Shown one piece after another: positions 1 through 8,654 of a stretch of 64,000 bases of DNA. A program made the translations under genes and the position numbers. Position 1 is the stretch's first letter; every line of letters starts with the position of its first letter. The notes beneath the pieces are model-generated. The model did no database searches. It saw nothing but the letters and a program-made list of their open reading frames with translations, and was not told where the DNA came from. This DNA is from Rhodococcus rhodochrous (lineage in GTDB: Bacteria > Actinomycetota > Actinomycetes > Mycobacteriales > Mycobacteriaceae): positions 4,331,444 through 4,395,443 of the forward strand of contig NZ_LT906450.1 in the NCBI RefSeq assembly GCF_900187265.1, written 5' to 3'.

Positions 1-33
1 CCGCCCAGGCCGCCGACATCGAAGGACTTGCCG

Positions 34-675
34 ATGTTTAACGTGGTCAGAGTCGTGCACTTCGACGAGTCCGCAAGCATTGCGGACTGCGCCGAATACG
101 TCGACACCGTTCGGATCGCCGCCAAGGAACTCGACACGGTCGGACACTTCGTCGCTCCCACCCTGCCCGGCGTGATCAACGGTGGCAATGTCCTTGTGCA
201 TCTTCGTTTTCCGTCCGCAGAGATCGCCGCTCGCCACATCAGCGATTTCGACGTCATCCTCCGTACACCTCCCGCGACGTATGTGGACGGAGTCGGTTAT
301 CCGGCTTCCTCGGCGCACAGACGTCCGGACGAGCCGCACACGGTCTACCGGGCGCTTCTGGTGCGGGTCGACCCCGAGGCCCCGGCCGAAGCCGTCGAGG
401 AGTTCGAAGGTGACCTGTTGAAGATGCCAGGATACATCCCCTCGATCGTCGCCTGGCGCCTGAGCCGGGTAGCGGATTCGGTGGGCCGTACCGAATGGAC
501 GCACGTGTGGGAGCAGGAGTTCACCGATCACGAGGCTCTCATGGGCCAGTACCTGAACCATCCGGTCCACTGGAGCATCGTCGACCGCTGGTTCGATCCG
601 GAGTGCCCGGAAGTCATCGTGCGCGAGCGGGTGTGCCACACCTTCTGCGCTGTGGAGGACATCGCCATCGAGTGA
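34..675 (+). CDS. Tandem Dabb-like (dimeric alpha/beta barrel) protein
   Basis: Predicted 213-residue cytoplasmic protein built from two similar halves: residues about 1-90 begin with a strand-like FNVVRVVHF segment, and residues about 105-213 begin with YRALLVRV. Each half looks like a dimeric alpha/beta-barrel (Dabb/EthD-like) unit, a fold used by small cofactor-free oxygenases, isomerases and stress proteins. ATG at 34 is preferred over TTG at 28 because GAAGGA at 21-26 lies 7 nt before the ATG and only 1 nt before the TTG. No catalytic residues are recognisable, so substrate and reaction are unknown. It ends at a strong hairpin shared with a convergent esterase gene and lies beside steroid genes, so an accessory catabolic role is possible but inferred only from context. 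Confidence 0.6.
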   Translation: MFNVVRVVHFDESASIADCAEYVDTVRIAAKELDTVGHFVAPTLPGVINGGNVLVHLRFPSAEIAARHISDFDVILRTPPATYVDGVGYPASSAHRRPDEPHTVYRALLVRVDPEAPAEAVEEFEGDLLKMPGYIPSIVAWRLSRVADSVGRTEWTHVWEQEFTDHEALMGQYLNHPVHWSIVDRWFDPECPEVIVRERVCHTFCAVEDIAIE

Positions 676-680
676 GAACG

Positions 681-721
681 ACGAAGTCCTCGGGCCATCG
701 GTGATGGTCCGAGGACTTCGT
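681..721. terminator. Bidirectional terminator hairpin
   Basis: A 19-bp stem (681-699 with 703-721, one G-T wobble) closes a 3-nt loop. It lies between two convergent stop codons and can serve both strands. Confidence 0.85.
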
Positions 722-737
722 CTTCAGCGGAGTGCCG

Positions 738-1658
738 TCACTCGAACAGTGAACGCATCATCTTCCAGATCTCCTGCCGTGCAGGCTCCGTCAACGACAG
801 CGACGGGAACGTCAGGAATCCGTGGAAGAGACCGTCGAATCGTCGATGCCGTACTTCCACACCGGCGTCCGCGAGTCGTTGCGCATAGTCGTCACCGGCC
901 GAGCACGGTGGATCGAGTTCGGCAGTGATCACGACGGCCGCAGGAAGTCCGGCGAGCGAATCGGCCCGAGTCGGGACCAGTCGAGGATCGTCGGTACCTT
1001 CCGGCGCGTACTGCTCCCAGTACCACTTCATCGCCTTGGTGGTGTTGTAGTACCCCGACCCGTACTTCCGGTACGACTCCGTGTCGAAGTCGTCGTCGAT
1101 GACCGGATAGAACAGCGCCTGGCCGAACACTGCAGGTCCCCCGCCGTCGCGCGCTGCGAGGGCCACGGTCGCGGCGAGGTTCCCCCCGGCACTGTCACCT
1201 GCAAGCACGATACGCGTGGGATCTCCCCCGTATGTCGTGATGTTGCCGGCCGCCCATTCGAGTGCTGCGTACATGTCCTCGTGCGCTGCCGGTGCACGAT
1301 GTTCCGGTGCGAGTCGGTAGTCGACGGACACGACGACGACGCCGACCCCCTCCGCCATCGAACGACAGAACTCGTCGTGACTGTCGAGATCGCAGAACAC
1401 GAAGCCACCGCCGTGGGCGAAGACCACCACCGGGATCGCGTCCTCGGAACTCTCGGGCCGATAGACACGGAGCGCGAGGTCTCCACCGGGACCGTCGATG
1501 GTGATGTCGTGGACGTCCCTCATGGCGGGCAGGTGCTGAAGAGGTGCACGACGACTGCGGATCAGGTCACGGAGTTCCGGGGGCGGAACCGTGGTGACAT
1601 CCGGAAAGCCCGCGTCCAGGGCCTTCAGCATGGACTCGACTTCAGGATGCAATGACAT
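738..1658 (-). CDS. HSL-family alpha/beta-hydrolase (esterase)
   Basis: A 306-residue carboxylesterase of the hormone-sensitive-lipase family. The oxyanion motif HGGGF is at residues 82-86, the nucleophile is Ser156 in GDSAGG, the acid is Asp249 (in ELDP) and the base is His279 (in FHGF). There is no signal peptide, so it is cytoplasmic. ATG at 1658 follows GAGGAG with normal spacing. It is divergent from a second HSL esterase. In a cluster containing a steroid Baeyer-Villiger monooxygenase, an esterase is needed to cleave the C17 acetate ester product (testosterone acetate); this enzyme or its neighbour is a candidate. That role is inferred from context, whereas the esterase family is clear from the sequence. 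Confidence 0.85.
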   Translation of the reverse strand: MSLHPEVESMLKALDAGFPDVTTVPPPELRDLIRSRRAPLQHLPAMRDVHDITIDGPGGDLALRVYRPESSEDAIPVVVFAHGGGFVFCDLDSHDEFCRSMAEGVGVVVVSVDYRLAPEHRAPAAHEDMYAALEWAAGNITTYGGDPTRIVLAGDSAGGNLAATVALAARDGGGPAVFGQALFYPVIDDDFDTESYRKYGSGYYNTTKAMKWYWEQYAPEGTDDPRLVPTRADSLAGLPAAVVITAELDPPCSAGDDYAQRLADAGVEVRHRRFDGLFHGFLTFPSLSLTEPARQEIWKMMRSLFE

Positions 1659-1688
1659 GTGGGTCTCCTCGATGTGGTGCGTTCGGCC

Positions 1689-1741
1689 ACGCTAAGACCG
1701 GGGGCGACGGGTCCGGAACCCGTTATCCCGGCCAGCGGTCG
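1689..1741 (-). promoter_or_regulatory. Esterase promoter with degenerate copy of the steroid-cluster palindrome
   Basis: Reading leftward, a TAGCGT -10 hexamer (1694-1689) lies 39 nt from the centre of ATCCCGG-CCA-GCGGTCG (1725-1741). This is an imperfect copy (about 5 of 7 positions per arm) of the CTCCCGY-N3-RCGGGAG palindrome found at other promoters here. The conserved spacing supports it more than the match does. Confidence 0.45.
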
Positions 1742-1867
1742 ACCGAAATACGTCACTTCAGTGGGACGAAGCCTTCGCTCGGGCCGACCCGGCCACGAGG
1801 ATGAGGAGCAGCCCACACCCGACAGTCACCGATCGACGGTGACCGGAGACCCGGAGGAAGCGACATC

Positions 1868-2842
1868 ATGACCACCGCGCACGGTGCTACGTCCGCACCC
1901 GACGACGTCTACGATCCCGACGTGAGGAGGCTGGTCGAGGCGATCCGCGCGCGAGGCGTCGGTTCCTTGCGGGACACCGGGGTCGAAGCGGCCCGCCGCT
2001 CACTCGAATCGATCGTCCGGCCCGCCGGCCCCGACATGCGCTCCGTGCAGTCCAGGGAACTCCCCAGACCCCACGGCACCGTTCCCGTGCGCATCTACCG
2101 CCCTCGTTCGACACCGGATCGACATGCACCCGCCCTGGTCTGGTTCCACGGCGGCGGCATGATCATGGGCACTCTCGATTCGTTCGACCGGCTCGCGCGC
2201 GAGGTCGCCGAATCGACGCGGGCCGTGGTGATCAACGTCGACTACCGACTCGCCCCCGAACATCGCTATCCCGTGGCCCACGACGAAGCCTGGGCAGCGC
2301 TTCGATGGGCACACGACAACGCTCACGATCTGGGTCTGGATCCGGACCGTATCGGGGTGGGTGGAGACAGTGCCGGCGGCGGGTTGGCCGCGGCCACAGC
2401 TCTCCGGGCCCGCAACGAAGGCGGGCCCCGCATCGCTCAGCAGGTGCTGGTGTATCCCGGCCTCGAGCGCCGATGCGATCGGCCGTCGATGCGGCGCTTC
2501 GGCGACAGTCCCTTCCTCAGGTCCGAGGACATCGACTGGATGAAATCGCTGTATCTGGGCGATGATCCGGCAGAGGACGACGAGTACGGAACCCCGGTGC
2601 TGGCGACCGATCTGAGTGGGCTCCCTCCTGCGGTGGTGATCTGTGGTTATGCCGATCCCCTCCGGGACGGTGTGGAGGACTACGGACGACGCCTGCAGGA
2701 GGCGGGGGTGCCGACGGCCGTCATCCGCTATCCGGGGGTCGGGCACGGATTCTTCATGCAGACCCACGCACTGGCACGGGCCAGGGCTGCGATGGCGGAG
2801 GTCGGTGCCCTGGTCGCCGCACGGTTCGCTCCGATCACCTGA
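1868..2842 (+). CDS. HSL-family alpha/beta-hydrolase (esterase)
   Basis: A 324-residue hydrolase with HGGGM at residues 94-98, Ser168 in GDSAGG, Asp264 (in GYADP) and His294 (in VGHGF): the complete triad of the HSL esterase family. It is related to the divergent esterase at 738-1658 but clearly different in sequence. ATG at 1868 is preceded by GGAGGAAG. No signal peptide is seen. As with its neighbour, likely substrates are short acyl esters such as a steroid 17-acetate; this is inference from the monooxygenase 12 kb away. The next gene downstream encodes an FAD dehydrogenase with its own promoter-like element. Confidence 0.85.
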   Translation: MTTAHGATSAPDDVYDPDVRRLVEAIRARGVGSLRDTGVEAARRSLESIVRPAGPDMRSVQSRELPRPHGTVPVRIYRPRSTPDRHAPALVWFHGGGMIMGTLDSFDRLAREVAESTRAVVINVDYRLAPEHRYPVAHDEAWAALRWAHDNAHDLGLDPDRIGVGGDSAGGGLAAATALRARNEGGPRIAQQVLVYPGLERRCDRPSMRRFGDSPFLRSEDIDWMKSLYLGDDPAEDDEYGTPVLATDLSGLPPAVVICGYADPLRDGVEDYGRRLQEAGVPTAVIRYPGVGHGFFMQTHALARARAAMAEVGALVAARFAPIT

Positions 2843-2853
2843 TCCCGGAATTC

Positions 2854-2906
2854 CTCCCGGTGAGCAGACCATGACCGTCCAGGAGCCACGGAACTCCTCG
2901 TAGTTT
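2854..2906 (+). promoter_or_regulatory. Promoter with steroid-cluster palindrome (FAD dehydrogenase)
   Basis: The partial palindrome CTCCCGG-TGA-GCAGACC (2854-2870, centre 2862) lies 39 nt before a TAGTTT -10 hexamer at 2901-2906. The left arm fits the shared consensus well and the right arm poorly. The spacing equals that of the best copies. Confidence 0.5.
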
Positions 2907-2955
2907 GTCCGCGAGCGCGCAACCCGGCTCGCTCGCAGATGCCGAGGAGGCAGCG

Positions 2956-4422
2956 ATGTCCCGAGAACCCGGATCCCAGGTGGAACGCGACGAGATCGAA
3001 CACGTGGACGTGGTGGTGGTCGGGATGGGTGCCGCCGGCTGCGCTGCCGCTCTGGCCGCCCACGACGCGGGTGCCCGAGTGGTCGTGCTGGAGAAGACCG
3101 GTCCCGGCGAGGCCGGCGGAAACACGCGGGTGTCGGGTGGTGGCTGGTTCCATCACGACGATCCCGAACGCGCTGCTGTGTATCTGCGCGCGCTGTGCGG
3201 CGACGATCGGCCCCTACCCGAGCCCGTCGTCCGAGCGTGGTCCCACGGAACCCGAGAGGTGTCCGCATGGGTGGAATCGCTCGGTGTCGAGGTGGGGCCG
3301 CACGGTCACTTCAACGCGGCCGGCGCGGAGTATCCCGAGCTGCCCGGGAGCGACTGCTACGGAGGATTACGTTGTGTCGAGGGGACACTCGGTCAAGGTC
3401 GGCTCTTCGCGGTCCTGGAGAAGGCGTTGCACGATCGCGGCATCGACGTGCGGTACGAGACGCCCGTTGCGCGCCTGACGACCGACGCGCTCACAGGTTC
3501 GGTGACCGGCGTCGTCACCGCCGGCGGTGAACGGATCGACGCCGGGCGCGGTGTCGTGCTCGCCACCGGCGGCTTCGAAGGCGACCCCGAACTGGTACGC
3601 ACTCACCTCGGACTCGAGGACGTGCCGGTGTGGGGAAGCACGGCCGCAACCGGCGACGGCCTCCGTATGGCGCAGGAGGTCGGGGCGGATCTGTGGCACA
3701 TGGACAACATGATGGCGGTCAACGGCATCACCGACCCGGCTTCCCGCCACGGCTACTTCGCGATGTTCGTCCATGCGCGTGGGGTGATCTGGGTCGACGA
3801 CACGGGCCGTCGATTCGTGGACGAGTTCGTCCCGTCGGGGCACGGGCAGGCGTTGATCGACGGACGGTACGTTCTGCATCCGCATCGCCCCATGTGGGTC
3901 GTGTTCGACGAGAAGACGAGGTCGGCCGGTCCGATCAGCGGTTCGGCCGACATCCTCCCGGTCGGGTGGAACGTGTTGATGAACGGTTATCGGTGGAGCT
4001 CCGACAACATGACGGAGATCGAAGCGGGCTGGATACGACGCGGCGACACGCTGGAAGAACTTGCCGCGGTGACAGGAGTGCCCGCAGATGCTCTCGCAGA
4101 AAGCGTCTCGGAGTACAACGCTGCATGCGCTGCGGGGGTGGACGAGCGCTTCGGGCGTTCCGCCGCCACGCTGGTGCCACTCCTCGAACCCCCCTTCTAT
4201 GCCTACCGCAGCGGACCGATGCTGGCGTGGACCAACGGCGGGCCTCGTCGTGACGAACACGCTCGTGCCCTCGCCACGGACGGCACGGTCATCGAGGGAC
4301 TCTATGCCGCGGGCACGGTGAGCTCGACATTCAGTTGGGCCAAGGACGGTGGTTTCCACATTGCCGATGCGTTCGTGTTCGGCCGCATCGCGGGCGAACA
4401 CGCCGCTCGTCGTATCGGTTGA
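2956..4422 (+). CDS. FAD-dependent oxidoreductase (fumarate reductase / ketosteroid dehydrogenase superfamily)
   Basis: Predicted 488-residue flavoprotein. The N-terminus has a dinucleotide-binding fold VVVVGMGAAGCAAA at about residues 20-33, then the GGNTRVSGGGW flavin-binding loop typical of the FAD_binding_2 superfamily. The C-terminal GLYAAGTVSST segment closes the FAD site. ATG at 2956 follows AGGAGG, so upstream TTG codons are rejected. The superfamily includes 3-ketosteroid dehydrogenases and fumarate reductases. The C-terminal motif differs from the YPGGG type of KstD, so a delta1-dehydrogenase function is not supported, and the substrate is unknown. An F420-type luciferase-like enzyme follows 84 bp downstream, probably in the same transcript. 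Confidence 0.8.
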   Translation: MSREPGSQVERDEIEHVDVVVVGMGAAGCAAALAAHDAGARVVVLEKTGPGEAGGNTRVSGGGWFHHDDPERAAVYLRALCGDDRPLPEPVVRAWSHGTREVSAWVESLGVEVGPHGHFNAAGAEYPELPGSDCYGGLRCVEGTLGQGRLFAVLEKALHDRGIDVRYETPVARLTTDALTGSVTGVVTAGGERIDAGRGVVLATGGFEGDPELVRTHLGLEDVPVWGSTAATGDGLRMAQEVGADLWHMDNMMAVNGITDPASRHGYFAMFVHARGVIWVDDTGRRFVDEFVPSGHGQALIDGRYVLHPHRPMWVVFDEKTRSAGPISGSADILPVGWNVLMNGYRWSSDNMTEIEAGWIRRGDTLEELAAVTGVPADALAESVSEYNAACAAGVDERFGRSAATLVPLLEPPFYAYRSGPMLAWTNGGPRRDEHARALATDGTVIEGLYAAGTVSSTFSWAKDGGFHIADAFVFGRIAGEHAARRIG

Positions 4423-4506
4423 GTCCGGAGACCGGGACGGTTCGTGCTTCCTGCGTCCGCCGCGCGCAGACTGCCACGAGACGACGTTGCGAAGGAGTGT
4501 CCTGTC

Positions 4507-5406
4507 ATGACCCCTGTGCCGAGCCGAGATCCGAAGGTGCGGATCGGAATCACCAGTCCGATCGTCACGCGCCTTCCGGGTGCGTACAACGAATGGGAAG
4601 CAACCGCCGGGATCGACGAGCTGACACGGATCGCGGTCACCGCGGACCGCCTGCGATTCCATCACCTCACCTGCAGTGAACATGTCGCCGTGCCGGTGCC
4701 TGTGGCCGAAGTTCGTGGCGGGACGTACTGGGATCCGTTGGCGACACTCGGGTATCTGGCGGGACGGACCGAACGGATCCGGCTCGCCACACAGGTTCTG
4801 GTTCTCGGCTATCACCACCCGCTGGAGATCGCCAAGCGTTACGGCACCCTCGACGCGGTCAGCGGGGGTCGCCTGATCCTGGGACTCGGCGTCGGCACGC
4901 TGCAAGAAGAGTTCGATCTGCTCGACGTGCCGTTCACCGACCGCGGCGCACGGGCGGACGATTCCCTGGCTGCGCTGCGTGCCGCGCTCTCGGAGCGCGT
5001 ACCGTCCTATCGCGGAATGTATTTCGAGTTCTCCGACATGGTCGTGGAGCCCAACGCAGTACAACCGCGGGTGCCGTTGTGGATCGGCGGGCGTACACCA
5101 CGCTCCTTGCGACGGGCGTGCGAGCTGGCAGACGGCTGGGTTCCTTTCGGTCTGTCGTTCGACGACGTGCAGGCGATGTTGGGCAGGAGACAGCTGCAGT
5201 CCGGATTCGAGGTCGTGTTGCCGGCTGCGGGCCTGGATCCGATCGGCGACCCGGACAGGACGAGAAGGAGGCTCGATCGCGCCGTATCGGCGGGAGCGAC
5301 GATCATCGGCGCCGGAGTGACCGCCGAGTCGGTCGACCACTACTGCGAGCAGCTCGAGGCTCTCACAGAGTTGTACGGCGAGGCGTTCGGGAATGCCGGA
5401 GAATGA
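4507..5406 (+). CDS. LLM-class F420-dependent oxidoreductase
   Basis: A 299-residue luciferase-like TIM-barrel protein. Recognisable segments are the TERIRLATQVLVL strand, the YGTLDAVSGGRLILGLGVG loop (about residues 118-140) and a late PLWIGGRTPRSLRRA..ADGW motif, which resemble the F420-dependent LLM subgroup. Cofactor choice (F420 or FMN) cannot be settled by eye. ATG at 4507 is supported by GAAGGAG at 4491-4497; an upstream in-frame start has no ribosome site. It probably follows the FAD dehydrogenase in one transcript and ends just before the conserved IclR promoter block. The substrate is unknown, with a steroid or steroid fragment likely from context. Confidence 0.75.
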   Translation: MTPVPSRDPKVRIGITSPIVTRLPGAYNEWEATAGIDELTRIAVTADRLRFHHLTCSEHVAVPVPVAEVRGGTYWDPLATLGYLAGRTERIRLATQVLVLGYHHPLEIAKRYGTLDAVSGGRLILGLGVGTLQEEFDLLDVPFTDRGARADDSLAALRAALSERVPSYRGMYFEFSDMVVEPNAVQPRVPLWIGGRTPRSLRRACELADGWVPFGLSFDDVQAMLGRRQLQSGFEVVLPAAGLDPIGDPDRTRRRLDRAVSAGATIIGAGVTAESVDHYCEQLEALTELYGEAFGNAGE

Positions 5407-5419
5407 GGCCCGCGCTTTC

Positions 5420-5479
5420 GTGATCCACTTCACAACCTTGGGAACGTGTGGCACCATTCCGATTCGAAATACCCACGTC
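5420..5479 (+). promoter_or_regulatory. IclR gene control region: CRP/GlxR-like site plus IclR-type palindrome
   Basis: GTGATCCACTTCACAA (5420-5435) fits the CRP/GlxR pattern GTGA-N6-TCAC. A second element, TTCCGATTCGAAA (5457-5469), resembles an IclR-type operator. About 46 of these 60 positions are identical, without gaps, to the region before the second IclR gene (23164-23223). The start codon lies 95 nt from the start of the block. Confidence 0.65.
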
Positions 5480-5514
5480 CTCGCGCTCGGAGCGCTGCGG
5501 TTGTAGGAGTAGTC

Positions 5515-6276
5515 ATGACGATTGAGGCGGAAGTCGACCGTACGGCACCCAGCGCAGTGCTCGATCGTGTCGGCCTCGTGCTCGATACGTTCGACGGGGC
5601 CGGCCAGCTCACCCTCGCCCAGATCGTGCGTCGGACCGGCCTCCCTCGGTCGTCCGCCCATCGCATCCTCGATCGCCTGGTCTCGATGCGATGGCTGCAT
5701 CGGGAAGGCCGCACCTACACCCTCGGGCTCCGCCTGATGGAACTCGGTTCACTCGCCGTCCACCAGGACAGACTGCACGCCACCGCCCTACCGCACCTGC
5801 AGGAACTCCATCGCGTCACCGGCTTCGTCGTCCACCTGGCCGTCCTCGACGGCGACGATCTCGTCTACCTCGAGAAGATCGGCGGACGTCTCGCCACGGC
5901 CGTGCCCACCCGGGTCGGAGGACGCCGACCGGCGCGCAGCACCGCCCTCGGCAAAGCACTTCTGGCGTACGAAGGCACCCCCGGTGCCGCCTACGATCAC
6001 ATACGCGAGCAGGGGGTCGCCTTCGAGAACGAGGAGTCGCTGGCAGGATTCGGGTGTATCGCTGTTCCTGTCGGTCCCGTCGGTTCCGCGGTCGCAGCGG
6101 TATCACTGTGCGGCCCCCTCCCCCATCTGCGTTTCGAACATCGGCTGACCGCGCCCGTCCGCATGACGGCCACCGCCATCTGGCGCAAACTCGACCGCAA
6201 CCACATCGTTCCGACCCTGCAGACCCGCCGGACGCTACGCACAGCACCCGGCGTCCGAGAGCATCAGTACGCCTGA
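5515..6276 (+). CDS. IclR-family transcriptional regulator
   Basis: A 253-residue regulator. An N-terminal winged helix-turn-helix (about residues 12-75, with the recognition segment TGLPRSSAHRILDRL) is followed by an IclR effector domain (about residues 85-235). ATG at 5515 follows AGGAG; an upstream in-frame codon lies in the operator region. It is strikingly similar to the regulator at 23270-24058 (long shared blocks such as LTLAQxVRRTGLPRSSAHR), so the two are recent duplicates that bracket the steroid genes. IclR proteins often activate aromatic and steroid-ring catabolic genes when bound to a pathway intermediate. Autoregulation is suggested by the palindrome upstream. Confidence 0.9.
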   Translation: MTIEAEVDRTAPSAVLDRVGLVLDTFDGAGQLTLAQIVRRTGLPRSSAHRILDRLVSMRWLHREGRTYTLGLRLMELGSLAVHQDRLHATALPHLQELHRVTGFVVHLAVLDGDDLVYLEKIGGRLATAVPTRVGGRRPARSTALGKALLAYEGTPGAAYDHIREQGVAFENEESLAGFGCIAVPVGPVGSAVAAVSLCGPLPHLRFEHRLTAPVRMTATAIWRKLDRNHIVPTLQTRRTLRTAPGVREHQYA

Positions 6277-6299
6277 CGGACAGTCCTGCCGACCGTCCG
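6277..6299 (+). terminator. Possible terminator after IclR gene
   Basis: A short hairpin, CGGACAGTC with GACCGTCCG around a 5-nt loop with one mismatch, lies directly after the stop codon. No U tract follows. Confidence 0.45.
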
Positions 6300-6396
6300 G
6301 GTTGCGGGTCGACGCATGTCGGACCCGTCGATCCCCCTGTGCGCGAATCGTTCTGCGGATGAGTAGGAGCGGCAGCGAATCGGGTACGTCGCGGAT

Positions 6397-6447
6397 CTCC
6401 CGCTGCGCGGGAGCGCGACCCCATATCCACCACGACGCGAATAACGT
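6397..6447 (+). promoter_or_regulatory. Promoter with perfect steroid-cluster palindrome (isomerase)
   Basis: CTCCCGC-TGC-GCGGGAG (6397-6413) is a perfect 7-3-7 inverted repeat. Its centre is 37 nt before a TAACGT -10 hexamer (6442-6447), and the isomerase ATG is at 6492. No good -35 hexamer is seen between them, as expected for an activator-dependent promoter. Confidence 0.7.
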
Positions 6448-6491
6448 CGACGAAGTCGCCCCTTGACCATCATCAGATCCGAGGAACAGAT

Positions 6492-6881
6492 ATGACAGTG
6501 TCCGACGCAGACGCCCGCACGCAGCGCATCCGCGCCACCGTGCACGCCTATCTCGACGCCGTGGCCGCGGGAGTGGCCGCCGACATCGCCGCCCTCTACG
6601 CCGAGGACGCCACCCTCGAGGATCCGGTCGGCAGCGAACCGCGCGTGGGCCGGGCCGCGATCGCCGAGTTCTACAAGGGTGTCGAGGCCGCCGAGAACAC
6701 CACCGAACTGCTCACGCTCCGGATCGGCGGGTCGACCGCGGCCTTCCACTTCCGCGTGGTCACGAAGGCGGGCGAGCAGACCTACGAGATCGAGCCCATC
6801 GACATCATGACGTTCGACGACGAGGGACGAATCACCAGCATGCGGGCGGTCTGGGCACCGAGCGACATGCGTGTCCGCTGA
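6492..6881 (+). CDS. Steroid delta-isomerase (ketosteroid isomerase)
   Basis: A 129-residue single-domain protein with the NTF2/SnoaL fold. Residues 43-50 (EDPVGSEP) match the Comamonas ketosteroid isomerase active-site block. The catalytic set Tyr14/Asp38/Asp99 of that enzyme corresponds to Tyr20, Asp44 and Asp104 (in EPID) here. The enzyme moves the 5,6 double bond of a 3-keto-delta5 steroid to the 4,5 position, e.g. converting the oxidised form of pregnenolone to progesterone. ATG at 6492 follows GAGGAA. The shared palindrome sits in its promoter. A flavin reductase follows 78 bp downstream, probably in the same operon. Length and motifs make this one of the firmest steroid assignments in the window. 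Confidence 0.88.
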   Translation: MTVSDADARTQRIRATVHAYLDAVAAGVAADIAALYAEDATLEDPVGSEPRVGRAAIAEFYKGVEAAENTTELLTLRIGGSTAAFHFRVVTKAGEQTYEIEPIDIMTFDDEGRITSMRAVWAPSDMRVR

Positions 6882-6959
6882 CCGGTGGGCGGGGCACGGT
6901 TCGCCAGGCCCCGCCACGGTGACGGACACTGGAACGAACGCCGATCGATTGGAGCTTCG

Positions 6960-7454
6960 ATGACAGCGGAACACGCGGTACTGGATCCCCGACGGATCCG
7001 CGACGTGATGGGCAACTTCTGCACGGGTGTCACGGTGATCACCGCGCTCGACGGCGACGAACCGCTGGGATTCGCATGCCAGTCGTTCGTGTCGGTCTCG
7101 CTGGACCCGCCGCTCATCTCGTTCTGTCCCGCCCGCACGTCGACGACCTGGCCGAAGATCCGGGAGGTCGGCACCCTGGCCGTCAACGTCCTGTCCGAGA
7201 GCCAACGCACCCTGTGCGGTGCGTTCGCGGTGAGCGGCGGCAACAAGTTCCGCGGGGTGCGCTGGGAGCCGGGTGACAACGGCGCTCCGGCGCTCGAGGG
7301 AGCCCTCGCACGGGTCGAGGCGACCGTGGAGACCGAGTACGAGGCCGGCGACCACACGATCGTGCTGGCACGAGTGACCGGACTGACGTCGCTGCACTCC
7401 CGCGGCCCGCTCCTGTTCTTCCAGGGCACCTACGGCGGTTTCGAGCGTCGGTGA
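6960..7454 (+). CDS. hsaB: Flavin reductase (HsaB type)
   Basis: A 164-residue flavin reductase-like domain protein. The blocks FCTGVTVIT (about residues 19-27) and GFACQSFVSVSLDPPL (about 37-52) are hallmarks of the reductase component of two-component flavin monooxygenases. HsaB supplies reduced FMN/FAD to HsaA for hydroxylation of 3-HSA in steroid ring degradation; the HsaA-like protein at 20908-22089 is the obvious partner. ATG at 6960 follows TTGGAG; upstream in-frame codons lack a ribosome site. The name is by similarity: a second, housekeeping hsaB may exist elsewhere in the genome, so this could be a paralogue serving one of the monooxygenases of this island. Confidence 0.75.
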   Translation: MTAEHAVLDPRRIRDVMGNFCTGVTVITALDGDEPLGFACQSFVSVSLDPPLISFCPARTSTTWPKIREVGTLAVNVLSESQRTLCGAFAVSGGNKFRGVRWEPGDNGAPALEGALARVEATVETEYEAGDHTIVLARVTGLTSLHSRGPLLFFQGTYGGFERR

Positions 7455-7568
7455 CACCGAACGTCGGCGATGTGGAACGACGGGTGAGGGAATAGACGGT
7501 CACCGGCCGAGGTTGCTCCGAAGGTGTGCCCGGCGGCCGATACCGGGCCCCGACGCGAAGGATTACCG

Positions 7569-8558
7569 GTGACCGTTCCCCTCTCCATCCTCGACCTCGC
7601 ACACATCGGCAAGGGCGAGACCGCCCGTGAGAGCTTCGACGCCAGCGTGAAGATGGCCCGGCTCGCCGAGCAGTGGGGTTACCGGCGCATCTGGTACGCC
7701 GAACACCACAACATGCCGACGATCGTCTCGTCGGCGACGAGCGTGCTCATCGCGCACGTCGCCGCGCACACCTCGTCGATCCGTCTCGGCGCGGGCGGCA
7801 TCATGCTGCCGAACCACTCGCCGCTGACCATCGCCGAACAGTTCGGCACCCTCGCCACGCTGCATCCCGGCCGCATCGACCTCGGTCTCGGCCGCGCCCC
7901 CGGCAGCGACCAGAAGACCATGCGGGCGCTGCGCCGCGATCCGACGTCGGCCGACAGCTTCCCGCAGGACGTTCTCGAACTGCAGGCCTACCTGAAGGGC
8001 GAGTCGCGGATCCCGGGAGTCGACGCGATCCCCGGTAAGGGCACCGACGTGCCGCTGTGCATCCTGGGCTCGTCGCTGTTCGGCGCGAAACTCGCTGCCC
8101 TGCTCGGTCTTCCGTACGCCTTCGCGTCGCACTTCGCGCCGCAGGCCCTCGAGGACGCGGTGCGGCTCTACCGCCGCGAGTTCCAGCCCTCCCCCGACCA
8201 CCCGGAGCCGCACGTCATCGCAGGTGTCGGCGTGATCGCCGCCGACACCACCGAGGAGGCGCAGTCGCTGTTCGAGGCGACCAAGCGGGCCCGGGTCGTC
8301 CAGATGGTCGGACGCGGGCGCACGTTCACGGAGGAGGAGATCGACATGCTGCTCGACTCCCCCGCCGGCATGCAGGTGCTCGAGATGCTCCGGTACACCG
8401 CCGTGGGTACGCCGCAGGAGGTGCGCGACTACCTCGACCGGTTCACCGAGCGCGCGCAGGCCGACGAGCTGATCGTCGTGTCGTCGGCTCCCGGACGCGA
8501 CGCGTGGCTGCGTTCGCTGGAGCTTGTTGCGCAGGTCAGCGACCTCGTCCCGGCCTGA
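7569..8558 (+). CDS. LLM-class flavin-dependent oxidoreductase
   Basis: A 329-residue bacterial-luciferase-like protein. The opening [18 protein letters not shown], the [11 protein letters not shown] segment (about residues 42-52), [13 protein letters not shown] and GLGRAPGSD are typical of the FMN-dependent group 1 LLM oxidoreductases (YhbW/MsnO8 type). GTG at 7569 is chosen because GAAGGA lies 6 nt upstream. It follows the flavin reductase gene by 114 bp on the same strand and may use its reduced flavin. The steroid-cluster palindrome was not found in this gap. Substrate unknown. Confidence 0.8.
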   Translation: MTVPLSILDLAHIGKGETARESFDASVKMARLAEQWGYRRIWYAEHHNMPTIVSSATSVLIAHVAAHTSSIRLGAGGIMLPNHSPLTIAEQFGTLATLHPGRIDLGLGRAPGSDQKTMRALRRDPTSADSFPQDVLELQAYLKGESRIPGVDAIPGKGTDVPLCILGSSLFGAKLAALLGLPYAFASHFAPQALEDAVRLYRREFQPSPDHPEPHVIAGVGVIAADTTEEAQSLFEATKRARVVQMVGRGRTFTEEEIDMLLDSPAGMQVLEMLRYTAVGTPQEVRDYLDRFTERAQADELIVVSSAPGRDAWLRSLELVAQVSDLVPA

Positions 8559-8654
8559 TCGCCGAAGACCGACGGATCGAGCTACCGACGGGTACACTTC
8601 AGCGGCCGGCCAGGCACGGCTGAGAACCACGAGTCGTCAACCGCCAGGAGCACG

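Noticed and set aside
738-2842. Considering one of the HSL esterases as HsaD
   Set aside because: HGGG oxyanion motif and GDSAGG nucleophile place both in the HSL family, not with meta-cleavage product hydrolases.
2905-2955. TTG start at 2905 for the FAD dehydrogenase
   Set aside because: It lies within or next to the predicted promoter and has no ribosome site, unlike ATG 2956 with AGGAGG.
3367-5700. Open frame of about 770 codons opposite the FAD dehydrogenase and LLM genes
   Set aside because: Overlaps two well-supported genes and the iclR start; Arg-rich translation without recognisable motifs.
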